From CAVYWD01 sp963772225 (GTDB lineage: Bacteria > Myxococcota > Myxococcia > Myxococcales > UBA5297), in assembly GCA_963772225.1 (NCBI GenBank), contig CAVYWD010000004.1, positions 186,001 through 250,000 of the forward strand: a stretch of DNA of 64,000 nucleotides, given 5' to 3'. The stretch's first letter is position 1, and each line of letters starts with the position of its first letter. Of the stretch, positions 1 to 8,360 are shown in pieces. The notes under the pieces were generated by a model. The model was not told the DNA's origin. It was given only the letters and a program-made list of their open reading frames with translations, and made no database searches. The position numbers were made by a program, and so were the translations under genes.

Positions 1-2
1 CC

Positions 3-725
3 CTGGCGACCAAGTTTGGCGTTTCCCGCGGCGAGGACGGCAGCTGGCAAGGTGTCAAAGGAAGTGCAGATTACGTGAAGGCCTGTTGCGATGCCTCGCT
101 GAGGCGCCTCGGGACGGATCACATCGATCTCTACTATCAGCATCGTGTGGATCCCGAAACGCCGATCGAGGAGACGATCGGGGCCATGGCGGAGCTCGTG
201 AAGGCGGGGAAGGTTCGCTATATCGGCCTGTCCGAGGCGGACCCGGAGACCATCGCCCGCGCCCACCGGGTTCATCCCGTCAGTGCGCTCCAGACCGAGT
301 ACTCCTTGTGGTCGCGGGATGTTGAGGCCGAGATCCTGCCGACAATTCGACGGCTCGACATCGGCTTCGTGGCCTACAGTCCCCTGGGTCGAGGATTCCT
401 GTCCGGGGCGATTCGGTCACGAAGCGATCTGAGCCCCGGAGACTGGAGGTTGGAGAATCCGCGATTTTCCGAGGAGGCAATCGCCAGGAATATTCTGTTG
501 GCCGATCTCGTGGCTCAAGTCGCGGAAGAGGTCAGGGCCACAGCGGCTCAAGTCGCGCTGGCATGGCTCCTGTCGCGGGATGTCTCCCTCGCCGCGATAC
601 CAGGGACGCGGAGAGCCGAGCGCCTGAACGAGAACTGGGGGGCGCAGGACGTGACGCTGCGAAAGGAGCACTTGGACCGTCTTGAGTCCATCATCAACAA
701 GGGTGTAGTAGGCGATCGGTACTAG
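3..725 (+). CDS. Aldo/keto reductase, N-terminus cut by the window edge
   Basis: The reading frame is already open at the first bases, so the start lies outside the window. About 240 residues remain of a family of roughly 330, with about 90 missing. NADPH-dependent aldo/keto reductases reduce aldehydes or ketones in the cytoplasm on a TIM barrel. The visible piece opens with LATKFG, whose Lys is the catalytic-tetrad lysine. It continues with DHIDLYYQHRVD, carrying the catalytic His, then KVRYIGLSEA and a C-terminal nucleotide-binding part with AAIPGTRR. The Asp and Tyr of the tetrad would lie in the missing part. The order of motifs matches the AKR13/YajO-like group. Base composition is less GC-rich than most of the window, which may mean horizontal acquisition. 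The substrate cannot be told. Confidence 0.93.
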   Translation: MATKFGVSRGEDGSWQGVKGSADYVKACCDASLRRLGTDHIDLYYQHRVDPETPIEETIGAMAELVKAGKVRYIGLSEADPETIARAHRVHPVSALQTEYSLWSRDVEAEILPTIRRLDIGFVAYSPLGRGFLSGAIRSRSDLSPGDWRLENPRFSEEAIARNILLADLVAQVAEEVRATAAQVALAWLLSRDVSLAAIPGTRRAERLNENWGAQDVTLRKEHLDRLESIINKGVVGDRY

Positions 726-747
726 GCTAGTATCCCGGAGAGTTCTG

Positions 748-885
748 ATGCTGTTCAAGGTCCTACCGCTCGATGAGTCGCCTTCGAGCGGACAAACCTC
801 TCAATCCTATCTTCTCACAGACAATTGGGACGACTGGTTTCGATACAGAACGCTCTACGGCCTGGTCGTCTTCGATGAAATCCGG
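748..885 (+). pseudogene. N-terminal stub of an unknown protein
   Basis: An ATG lies about 9 bases after a GGAG, 22 bases past the aldo/keto reductase stop. For about 45 codons the frame gives plausible protein (MLFKVLPLDESPSS, then YLLTDNWDDWFRYRTLYG and LVVFDE). After about 885 the same frame turns into Arg/Ala/Ser-rich sequence typical of non-coding high-GC DNA and runs on to 1158. I read this as the start of a real gene cut by a recombination or deletion junction near 880. The family is not recognised. Composition in the stub resembles the upstream reductase, not the downstream DNA. Confidence 0.45.
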
Positions 886-1238
886 TCCGCTGAACAGCCT
901 CGCGCAGCGCCAAGGAGCGCGAGCGCTCGGTCAGCGCGACCTTCACGAACTTGGGCGGTCGGGGGAAAGAGCCTCCCTTTTCTCCTCGGCGCTCGAGGTG
1001 TCGTGAATGTCGAGTCCGCCGGAGTCGAGGGCGGCTCACCGCGAGAGCGCCTTGCGGAGCGCTCGGCGTGGCGCTGGCTGGCGAGGCGAACAGCCCTCGG
1101 CGCTGGGCTCCCACGAAGCAGTGAGCTCCCGCTCCACGCGTCGGCGCCGTCGAGGTAGACCCAGCCCAGCGGGTAGCTGCGCACCGCGTTGGTCCACCGC
1201 GCCAGCACCTCAGGTCGCGCGCGGATGGCACGCGGCGC
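886..1238. other. Non-coding junction region
   Basis: No convincing gene. GC content rises sharply here compared with the DNA to its left. On the minus strand, about 1138-1208 would encode a short plausible peptide (ARWTNAVRSYPLGW, then VYLDGADAW) without a supporting start or continuation, possibly another gene fragment. Confidence 0.4.
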
Positions 1239-3023
1239 TCAATCCTCCCAGGTCCAGAACGTGGCCGCTGGCACATTCACCGTCTGCGGCGTGGGGAGGG
1301 TGTCGAAGCCGCCGTTGCCGAGCTCGCCGTCGGTGCCGCGCCCGAAGCAGGTCGCGCCGCCGGTGGCCGTCAGGGCGCAGATGAACTCGTTGCCGCCGCT
1401 GGTGTACTCAGGCAGTGCCACGCCCTGCAGGGCGGCGATAGGTGCGGGAGCGCTCACGTTGCTGCCCGTCGCGCCGGTGCCGTCCGATTCGCCATAGTCG
1501 TTGCTGCCCCAGCACTCGAAGCCCTGGCGCAGGGTCACGCTGCAGCTGCTGTACATCGTGGTCGTCAGCAGCAGGTTGCTGGTCAGGCTCGGCACCTGCG
1601 TGGCGGCATAGACCACGTTGGCGGCGCCGGACGAGATCTGGTGATAGCTGTTGTCGCCCCAGCAGTAGGTCGAGTACGCGCCGTCGTCGACGATGGCGCA
1701 GCTGTGGTGCGCGCCCGAGCGCAGCGCCAGCACGCGGTTCAGCGTCTCGCCGCCGGCAATGCGAACCAGTTGCGGCGTGCCGGTCTGGCTGGGGCTGGAG
1801 CTGCCGGTGCCGAGCTGCCCCGATTCATTGTCACCCCAGCACGCGACGGTGGAGTCGGCCTTGAGGGCACAGGTGAAGTAACCCGAGCCGGCCGAGATGG
1901 CCACCACGCTGCTCAGGCCGGCCACCGCCGTGGGCGTCGCCGACTGGCTGCCGCTGGCGGCCGCGCCCAGCTCGTTCTCTGAGTTCTTGCCAAAGCATGT
2001 GACGGTGCCGTCGCTCTTGAGCGCGCAGGTGTGGTAGCGGCCGGCGGCCAGGGCGACCACGTCACTCACCCCGTCTGCCGCCACTGGGCTGGTGTTGACG
2101 ATGCTGTGGAAGCTCGCCGCGTTGCCCAGCTGGCCCTCCGTGTTGTCGCCCCAGCAGACCACGCTCCGGTCCGACTTGATGGCGCAGCTGTGCCCATCGC
2201 CCGCCGCCAGCCCGAGCACGCCGCTGGTCAGGCCCGTGACGGCCACCGGCGCCGCCTGGTTCACGCTATGGCTGTCGCCCAGGTTGCCGCTGCCGCCGTA
2301 ACCCCAGCACAGGACGCCGCCGCCGGCGGTGAGCGCGCAGGTGTGGGTGGCGCCCGAGGCGATGGGCGCGCTGACCGCGGTGATGGTCCCTGAGATTTCG
2401 GCGCTGCGGCCGTTGCTGGCCGTCGCGACGGCGCGGAGGGTGTGTTGCCCGGGCGTGTTCCAGACCTGGCCGACGGACATGGGCAGCCCTGCCAGGCTGT
2501 GCCCGCCGGCCGCGCCGTCGGAGTACCAGGTGACGCCGGTCAGGGCGATGCCCTGGGCTTCCGCCACGGTGTAGGGCACCAGCGCCCCCATGGCTGCATT
2601 CGGCGGCAGCTTGACGAGCGAGAGCGACAGCGGCCGGGTGTCGGCGTCGCTCAGCGCGCAGGTCACCGCGACGTCGCTCACGTCAGCGGCGCCGATGGTG
2701 CCGCTGCCCTTGTCCACCGTGCAGGTCTGGGCCGGGCTGGCGGGCTGCGCCTTGACGCTCACGCTGTAGGACGCGCCCGACTCGAGCGCGGTGGCGAAGC
2801 TGAAGCTGCCGCTGACCCCGATGGCGTCGTCGTCGCCCAGGTTGTTCTGCAGCACCAGCCCCGTGCCCTTCAGGCCGGTGACGGTGCCGCTCACGGTGAA
2901 GGTGACCGTCGATTTCGATTTCGAGGACGAACAGCCGCCGCCCGAGGCGAGGAGCGCGGCCGTGACGCACAGACTCAGCAGGGCGCTGCGCACGCGCAGA
3001 CGGCGGGTGGAATCCAGTGTCAT
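1239..3023 (-). CDS. RCC1-repeat beta-propeller lipoprotein
   Basis: 594 residues. The N-terminus is a lipoprotein signal: basic start, a hydrophobic stretch LLSLCVTAALLASG, then a Cys at about position 31 in GGGC, followed by a Ser/Lys linker. A carboxypeptidase-like or Ig-like region with VSGTVTGLKG fills about 40-230. The C-terminal 350 residues hold seven RCC1-type repeats, each with a core such as VLCWGYGGSGNLG, VVCWGDNTEGQLG, TVTCFGKNSENELG, TVACWGDNESGQLG, TYCWGDNSYHQIS, FECWGSNDYGES and ATCFGRGTDGELG. Seven blades is the number needed for a complete propeller. Such secreted RCC1 lipoproteins are typical of Myxococcota and are presumed to bind surface ligands. The ligand is unknown. 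No operon partner. Confidence 0.9.
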   Translation of the reverse strand: MTLDSTRRLRVRSALLSLCVTAALLASGGGCSSSKSKSTVTFTVSGTVTGLKGTGLVLQNNLGDDDAIGVSGSFSFATALESGASYSVSVKAQPASPAQTCTVDKGSGTIGAADVSDVAVTCALSDADTRPLSLSLVKLPPNAAMGALVPYTVAEAQGIALTGVTWYSDGAAGGHSLAGLPMSVGQVWNTPGQHTLRAVATASNGRSAEISGTITAVSAPIASGATHTCALTAGGGVLCWGYGGSGNLGDSHSVNQAAPVAVTGLTSGVLGLAAGDGHSCAIKSDRSVVCWGDNTEGQLGNAASFHSIVNTSPVAADGVSDVVALAAGRYHTCALKSDGTVTCFGKNSENELGAAASGSQSATPTAVAGLSSVVAISAGSGYFTCALKADSTVACWGDNESGQLGTGSSSPSQTGTPQLVRIAGGETLNRVLALRSGAHHSCAIVDDGAYSTYCWGDNSYHQISSGAANVVYAATQVPSLTSNLLLTTTMYSSCSVTLRQGFECWGSNDYGESDGTGATGSNVSAPAPIAALQGVALPEYTSGGNEFICALTATGGATCFGRGTDGELGNGGFDTLPTPQTVNVPAATFWTWED

Positions 3024-3394
3024 GGAAGGGCTCCGGGCAAGAGGTCAGAGAAACGGGTGAGGCATTCAAGGGACTCGCGCCTTGGAACGCGAGAGAGTGC
3101 GCAGCTGCGGTCGTTGCCGTGATCGCGTAGCCATGCACTGATGCGGTTCATGCGCTCCGTGGCCCAGGTGCGAGGCGTGGGCCGCGAGCCGAGGTGGCTT
3201 GAGGTTACACGAACCTTCGCGCGCGCGCTGGACCGAGCAGGAAGCTCCCCGCGCGCCGGCGGAAGCGCGCTTTCCGGAAGCCCGTGATTCCGGAGGTCGA
3301 TTTCAGCGCACGAGTCAAGCGTCCCGAGCATCGCTGGACGTCTGCATGCGGTCGGGCGGATGGACGCCCGGTTCCAACGAGGGCGCCGGCGATA
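3024..3394. other. Intergenic region without a visible gene
   Basis: 371 bases between two minus-strand genes: 5' region of the RCC1 lipoprotein and 3' region of the glycosyltransferase. Short frames here are Arg/Ala-rich and show no domain. No clear terminator hairpin or promoter stands out. Confidence 0.5.
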
Positions 3395-4885
3395 TCACGG
3401 CCGATAGGCCTTGCACCGCCAGAGCGCGAACCTTCGCAGCCCGCCCTGAAAGGACGCCGGCTGGCCGGCGGGCTCGCAATGCTCGAAGGGCAGGTCTTTC
3501 GGGTCGACCGTCGAGCGCTCGTCGGCGAGGTAGAGCGCGTCGCGGCCGCGCAAGGCGGCGTCGTCGCGCCAAAGGTCGTATTGATCGCGCCGGCCCGAGA
3601 GCCGGGTCACCGGCGCGACGTCGGGCGCGTAATATGAAAGCAGCGCCGCCGATTGAAAGCGCGAGGTGAAAGCGAAGCTCGAGGGCGGCATGGCGCGCCA
3701 CTGCTCGCGCCACCGCGGCATCAGCTCCTTCCAGAAGCGCTGCTCTCCGCACGGCTCCAGCGCGAGCGGGAGCGGCATGAGCCAGAAGGCGGCCTGGAGG
3801 TGGAGCAGCGCGGCCATGGCGCCCGCGGTGCCCAGCGCGGCGGCCGACCACGCCCGCGCGGCCGACTCCTCCAGCGCCAGCATCCCGGTGATGACCAGGG
3901 GCAGGTAGCCCATCGCCGTCCAGTTCGGCAGGGTGAAGGTTCGGACGGAGGCGGCGGCGAAAAAGAGGAGCGTCGGCGCCGCGGCGCAGAAGAGAAACCA
4001 GTGCGCGTCGTCGCCTTTGCGCCCGCGGCGAAAGCTGCGCAGGCCTCCCCAGGCGAAGACGCCGAGCAGCAGCGGAGAGATTGCGAGCTGCGAGACCGCG
4101 AATCGGAGCAAGGTCGCCGCCGGCCTGAACGAGCGGTGCCGCTCGATGAGGTGAAAGGCCACTGAAGCCCAGCCGTGCCGCGCGTTCCAAATAGCAATGG
4201 GGAAAAGAAAGAGGAGGGCAATGCCGAGGGCGAGATAGGGCTCCTTTCTGAGAAGCCAGGTCCGATGCCGGCTGGTCGCGAGAAACAGAAAGAGCGAGGG
4301 TGGCAGGAGCGCCATGTTGTATTTCGACAAGAAGCCCAGGCCGACCGCCGCGCCGGTCGCGCACCAGGCCCAGAGGGAACCGCGCAGGGCGAGCCGAAAC
4401 AAGGCCAGCGCCAGGGCCCAGAAGAAGGCGAGCGGGGCGTCGGGGGTGGTGAACGTCGAGCCCATGGAGAAGAGCGGGACGAGGTTGAAGGCGAGCGCGG
4501 TGGACCACGGTAGTTGGGGCCGGCTGGGGAACAGGTCCCGCGCGAGCCAGGCGAGGAGGAGCGAGGTCATCGCGCCGAAGGCGAGGGCGGGCAGGTGGAG
4601 CGCGAGCGGCGACGAGCTTCCGAGAACCTTTCGCGCCAGGGCCAGGGCGACCGCCACCGTCGGCGGGTGATCAAAAAAGCTCCAGTCGAGGTGATGCGAC
4701 CACGCCCAGTAGTACGCCTCGTCGTTGTGCGGCTCGGTGCGAGAAGCGAGGGCCGCGCGGGCGGCGATGATGAGGCCCACCGAGGCGGGCAGGGCGAGTT
4801 GCCTCAGGCTGGCTCGGGATGCCGAACCCCCGGTCGCGGGACTAGGGCGCAAAGGCGGGTGGGTCGAAAGATCCATCGCGTCCAT
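3395..4885 (-). CDS. GT39/ArnT-type polyprenol-dependent glycosyltransferase
   Basis: 496 residues from the ATG at 4885 (a second ATG at 4876 is equally possible). The frame stays open much further upstream, but that part is low-complexity Arg/Ala sequence. This is a GT-C fold integral membrane enzyme that transfers a sugar from a lipid-phosphate carrier on the outer face of the inner membrane. The first periplasmic loop has the family signature EPHNDEAYYWAW, with the Asp-Glu pair that binds the acceptor or metal, then LDWSFFDHPP. About ten hydrophobic segments follow, plus LGFLSKYNMALLPP, which is typical of PMT_2 (PF13231) proteins. The C-terminal ~100 residues form a soluble domain. It stands alone. 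The acceptor (protein, lipid A or polysaccharide) cannot be told. Confidence 0.88.
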   Translation of the reverse strand: MDAMDLSTHPPLRPSPATGGSASRASLRQLALPASVGLIIAARAALASRTEPHNDEAYYWAWSHHLDWSFFDHPPTVAVALALARKVLGSSSPLALHLPALAFGAMTSLLLAWLARDLFPSRPQLPWSTALAFNLVPLFSMGSTFTTPDAPLAFFWALALALFRLALRGSLWAWCATGAAVGLGFLSKYNMALLPPSLFLFLATSRHRTWLLRKEPYLALGIALLFLFPIAIWNARHGWASVAFHLIERHRSFRPAATLLRFAVSQLAISPLLLGVFAWGGLRSFRRGRKGDDAHWFLFCAAAPTLLFFAAASVRTFTLPNWTAMGYLPLVITGMLALEESAARAWSAAALGTAGAMAALLHLQAAFWLMPLPLALEPCGEQRFWKELMPRWREQWRAMPPSSFAFTSRFQSAALLSYYAPDVAPVTRLSGRRDQYDLWRDDAALRGRDALYLADERSTVDPKDLPFEHCEPAGQPASFQGGLRRFALWRCKAYRP

Positions 4886-5034
4886 CCGGGCGCCCTCGCC
4901 CGCGCTCTTAGGCGAGCGATCGCCGGGACGGCCGGCGACGGCCTCCATCATAAGGCCTGGCTGCTGGGTGGCAGAGCGCAAGGCTTCGATCGGCCCATGG
5001 CTTTTCTTGGGCGGGTGATTCCTCGGCGACTCAG

Positions 5035-5210
5035 GACCTTCGCGTTCGCGATCCTCTCGCCGCCCGCGGCGCAAGCTCAGCGCGACGGCGCTCGCGATCG
5101 TCGACGCCGCTTCGCCGCCCGCGCGCGCCTCGCGCGGCGGCGGCCGGGCCGGGCTCGCTCTTGGGTGCTCGGGTCTTGCTTGGGCGAGCGCGCCTCCAGG
5201 GATAGGCCAG
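5035..5210. repeat. Direct repeat, left copy (with 5779-5915)
   Basis: Segments such as CGTTCGCGATCCTCTCGCCG, GCGACGGCGCTCGCG, GACGCCGCTTCGCCGCCCG and TTGGGCGAGCGCGCCTCC occur here in the same order as at 5779-5915, with small gaps. The right copy covers the 3' end of the AraC-type regulator gene, so this copy looks like a duplicated gene tail. The two copies flank a transposase remnant. Confidence 0.6.
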
Positions 5211-5241
5211 ACAGGGTCTTCGTGGAGGGCGCGGACAACTC

Positions 5242-5560
5242 GATTCGAGCTTATGGCGACTGCCCAAGCCGAGGTCGGAGGAGATCGCCAAGGTTGTCGA
5301 GCGGATCGCGCGGCGAACGCTGGCGACGCTCCGAGACCCGATGAGCGAGGAGCCCCGACTGGACGCCCTCGACCGGCTGCGAATCGGCGTTCATCAGCAG
5401 CAGGGCTTCTGGGCGCTGGAGGAGCCGCCTGGACAGAAGGCAGGCAAGCTTTCGGCGCGACGCGAGGGCTACTCGCCGCAGGCCGGCAGGTATCTGCACG
5501 AGAACGACCGGGAAGGGTTCGAGGCGCTGGTCCGCTACTGCAAGGTCTTGGCGAGGCTTG
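5242..5560 (+). mobile_element. IS91-family transposase remnant
   Basis: A frame without its own start gives a stretch that matches the middle of IS91/IS801-type Y2 rolling-circle transposases: LPKPRSEEIAKVVERIARR, TLATLRDP, then GYSPQAGRYLHENDREGF and EALVRYC. Intact relatives continue after RYC with ARPPLALERL. Here it changes to unrelated sequence, so the 3' part with the catalytic tyrosines is gone, as is the N-terminal zinc-binding part. Only about 105 codons survive, hence an inactive relic. The rest of 4886-5818 (4886-5034 and 5561-5778) shows no gene. Confidence 0.7.
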
Positions 5561-5778
5561 CGCCGCAAACCAACGTCCAGCCACGCCCTGAACATCGTGC
5601 GGATGTCAGGATCGGTCGCTTTGATCGGGCAGGCAATGGCGAAACTGCTCTGGCGGACAAGGAATGGAGACACAGGGCCCTGCGCGTGAGCTACCGCGGC
5701 GAATGAGGCGCGCCGCCTGGCGTGAGCCAAAGCGGGGCGCCGAATTCCCCTGAATAGCCCAAATCGCGCTCGTCCATT

Positions 5779-5915
5779 CATCGTCGCGTTCGCGATCCTC
5801 TCGCCGCCCGCGCGCGGCTCAGGGCGACGGCGCTCGCGTTCGTCGGCGCCGCTTCGCCCCCCGGGCGAGCTCGGGCGCGCGCTCGTCCTGCCTGGGCGAG
5901 CGCGCCTCCCGCCAG
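5779..5915. repeat. Direct repeat, right copy (with 5035-5210)
   Basis: The same blocks as the left copy in the same order. From 5819 it is the C-terminal coding end of the AraC-type regulator on the minus strand, encoding a basic tail (RSPRQDERAP, then GAKRRRRTRAPSP). Confidence 0.6.
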
Positions 5916-6877
5916 CGCGTGGGGGCGAGCCCCGTCCAGCGGCAAAACGCCCGGGTGAAGGAGGCCTGTTCAGCGAAACCCAGCCGCTGCGCCACCTCGA
6001 AAACGCTCAAGGACGGGTCGAAGAGCAACCGCTCGGCCTGCTCTCGCCTCACGCCGTCGAGGACGGCGCGAAAGGTCAGCTCCTGCTCCGTGAGCTGCCG
6101 CTGCAGCGTCCGGAGCGAGACCCCCAGGGCGCGGGCGGCGGCGCGGGCGCTCTGCCTTCGCCCGTCCAGGCCCGATTTCAGGTAAGCGCGGAGCGCGGGA
6201 ACTTGCGACGGGTGCTGGCTCGCCGGCACGCCGACGAGCGAGCCCATGGTGGCGGCCAGATGCCGGTCCGCGGTGCGAAGCGGCTTCTCGAAGGCGGGCC
6301 GCGGGACGTACAGCGCGGAGTGGCGCCGGCCGAATCGGACCGGCATGCCGGCAAGGCTCGCCCAGCGCTCGGCGTTGCGGGGGCGCGGGCGCGCCAGGTC
6401 GAGGCGCGAGAACGCCGACGCCTCGGAGCGCTCGCGCGAGATGAGCAAGCCGCAGATGAGCTCGTCGCTCCACCACGAGCCCTGGAAGGGCGGCGCATTG
6501 ACGACGGCCACGGCGATCTCGCCGGTCCCGGAGTCGTCGATGTCGATCCGCACGTCGTTCGCCGCCAGCCCGAACGAGCGCTGGAGCACGCGGAGGCTGG
6601 CGCCGACGGTCGCCGAGCTGCTCGCGAGGTAGTCGAGCGGCCCGGCGGCCCCGAACGGGAGCGAGAGCCCCACTTCGAGCGCGAGCGTGTTGCGCCCCGG
6701 GGCCGCGGCCAGCCCCTCCCGCCAGAGCGAGAGGAAGGTCTCGTCCGGCAGGACCGCAAAGGGGGACCGCTCCCCGTCCAGGCTCACCCCGCACCGGCGG
6801 GCGATGGCGTCCGCGGGCAAGCCGAGCAGCCGGAAGCCCTCGACGATGCTCCAGGCGACGTGGGCCATGAGGGCCAT
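5819..6877 (-). CDS. AraC-family regulator with Arabinose_bd-type sensor domain
   Basis: 352 residues, close to the OruR/ArgR subfamily length. Residues ~15-205 form the ligand-binding domain of the PF12625 type (IVEGFRLLGLPADAIARR, then GPLDYLASSSATVG, AAPGRNTLALEVG). Residues ~235-320 carry two helix-turn-helix units: ARALGVSLRTLQRQL for the first, and LSVFEVAQRLGFAEQASFTR followed by AFCRWTGLAPTRWRE for the second, the classic AraC C-terminal signature. A basic tail ends the protein, and its DNA is duplicated at 5035-5210. The protein should bind DNA and sense a small molecule. Divergent orientation to the M28 peptidase gene makes that gene a candidate target. The ligand is unknown. Confidence 0.92.
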   Translation of the reverse strand: MALMAHVAWSIVEGFRLLGLPADAIARRCGVSLDGERSPFAVLPDETFLSLWREGLAAAPGRNTLALEVGLSLPFGAAGPLDYLASSSATVGASLRVLQRSFGLAANDVRIDIDDSGTGEIAVAVVNAPPFQGSWWSDELICGLLISRERSEASAFSRLDLARPRPRNAERWASLAGMPVRFGRRHSALYVPRPAFEKPLRTADRHLAATMGSLVGVPASQHPSQVPALRAYLKSGLDGRRQSARAAARALGVSLRTLQRQLTEQELTFRAVLDGVRREQAERLLFDPSLSVFEVAQRLGFAEQASFTRAFCRWTGLAPTRWREARSPRQDERAPELARGAKRRRRTRAPSP

Positions 6878-7023
6878 GGGCCATCATGCCAGCGGCGTGG
6901 CGCGTTCGGACAAAGAAATGGCGCCGGCCGCCGCGCGGCGCTCAGGGCGTCCGTGGGAGCCTCGTCGCATCCTGTCTCCGAGCGCCTCGCGAGAGCGCGC
7001 TGGAAGAAAGCACCGGGCGAACC

Positions 7024-8347
7024 ATGAGCGCATCGACCCACCCCACCGACGGCGCCGCATCCGAGGCGAGCCGAAAGATTCCTCGGCTGGACCCGGCGGA
7101 TCATCGACGTCTGCGGCCCGAGGCCCGCGGGCTCCCAGGCCTGCCGAAAGGCGGCGCGGATGATCGCCGAGGGGCTCCGCGAGAGCTGCGACCGCGTGGA
7201 GATCCAGGAATTCTCCTGCCGCCCGGCCGCCTTCCTGGGCTTCCTTTCGGGTGCGGCCGCGGTCAACGCCGCCGCCGCCGCGCTCCTTGCCTTCGGCTTC
7301 CTCTCCGCCTCGCTCGCCCTGTACGCGCTGGTGGCCGTCTTGGCGGTCACCCAGTTCGGCCTCTACCGCGAGGTGGTGGACCGCGCGTTCCCCCGCCGCG
7401 CCTGCGCGAACGTCGTCGGCGCGCTCGACCCCAAAGGGCCGGTGACGCGGCAGGTCCTCGTCAGCGGCCACCACGACACCGCCTACGAGTTCCGGTACCT
7501 GCGCCTCTCGCCGTATCTGTACGTGGCCGTGAACGCCTGGTACGGCCTGGCCGTCTACGCCATGCCGCTCTTGCTCGTAGGCCTCGTGGCGGCGCGCGGG
7601 CTCGGCGCGGCGACGCTCTCCCCGGGCCTGCTCCGCGGGCTGGGGCTCTTCGCCGCCGCGCCGGCGCTCCTCTTCATGGGCTCGTTCTCCCGGCGCTCGG
7701 TGCCCGGCGCCGGCGACAACCTCGTCGCCAGCGGCATCGCGCTGCACGCCGCCCAGGTCTTCCGCGAGCGGTTGCGCGCCGACCCCGCCGCGCTCTCTGG
7801 CACCCGGCTCCTCTTCGTCAGCTTCGACGGCGAGGAGGCGGGCCTGCGCGGCTCGCGCGCCTTCGCGGCGAGAAACCGCGCGCTGCTCCAGTCGGTGCCC
7901 ACGGCCATGCTGAACCTCGAGTCGTTCTACAAGCTCGAGGACCTGAGCGTGCTTTTCTCCGACCTGAACGGCTTCTGCAAGCTCTCGCCGCGCGTCGCCG
8001 GGCTGTGGCTGGAGGAGGCCGCGGCGGAGGGCGTGAAGGTGCGTCCGCAGAAGCTCTACTACGGCCTCGGCGCCACCGACGCCGCCGAGCTCGCCAAGGT
8101 GGGCGTGCAGGCCGCGACGCTGCTCGGCGTCCGCACCAGCCCGTTCGGCGCGGGGCGCATCGTCTACCACACGCGCGACGACGTGCCGGAGAACATCGAG
8201 CCCGCGGTCGTCGACGCGGCGATGAGGCTGACGGTCCGGATGGTCGACCGCCTGGCGCGCGAGGGAGTGGCCGAGACTCGCGCCGCCGAGGAGAAAGCTC
8301 GCAGGAGCCTTTCGGCCGGAGCCGAGGCGGGCTCGGGCGCGGGCTGA
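7024..8347 (+). CDS. Membrane-embedded M28-family metallopeptidase (apparent frameshift)
   Basis: An uninterrupted frame runs from ATG 7160 (395 residues), but conserved sequence continues upstream in that frame (FLGWTRRIIDVCGPRPAGS, the usual start of M28 enzymes) without any start codon. The ATG at 7024 opens another frame (MSASTHPTDGAASEASRK) that joins it if one base is dropped at GATTC 7077-7081. Zinc-peptidase motifs, numbered from 7160, are HHD 104-106, GAGDN with D186, DGEE with E225/E226, and YHTRDD near 350. Two hydrophobic helices lie near 22-66. Two more (about 118-175) are inserted between the HHD and GAGDN motifs, where soluble relatives have a short loop. Probably a membrane aminopeptidase-like enzyme. 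Substrate unknown. It converges on tatC with a 13-base gap. Confidence 0.85.
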
Positions 8348-8360
8348 AGCGGGGCGCGCC

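Noticed and set aside
4886..5584. N-terminal extension of the GT39 gene to 5584
   Set aside because: In-frame but low-complexity and overlapping the transposase relic and the repeat. The first membrane helix and the family signature begin after 4885.
6884..8170. 428-codon minus-strand frame opposite the M28 gene
   Set aside because: Glu/Arg/Ala-rich antisense sequence. The peptidase motifs are on the plus strand.
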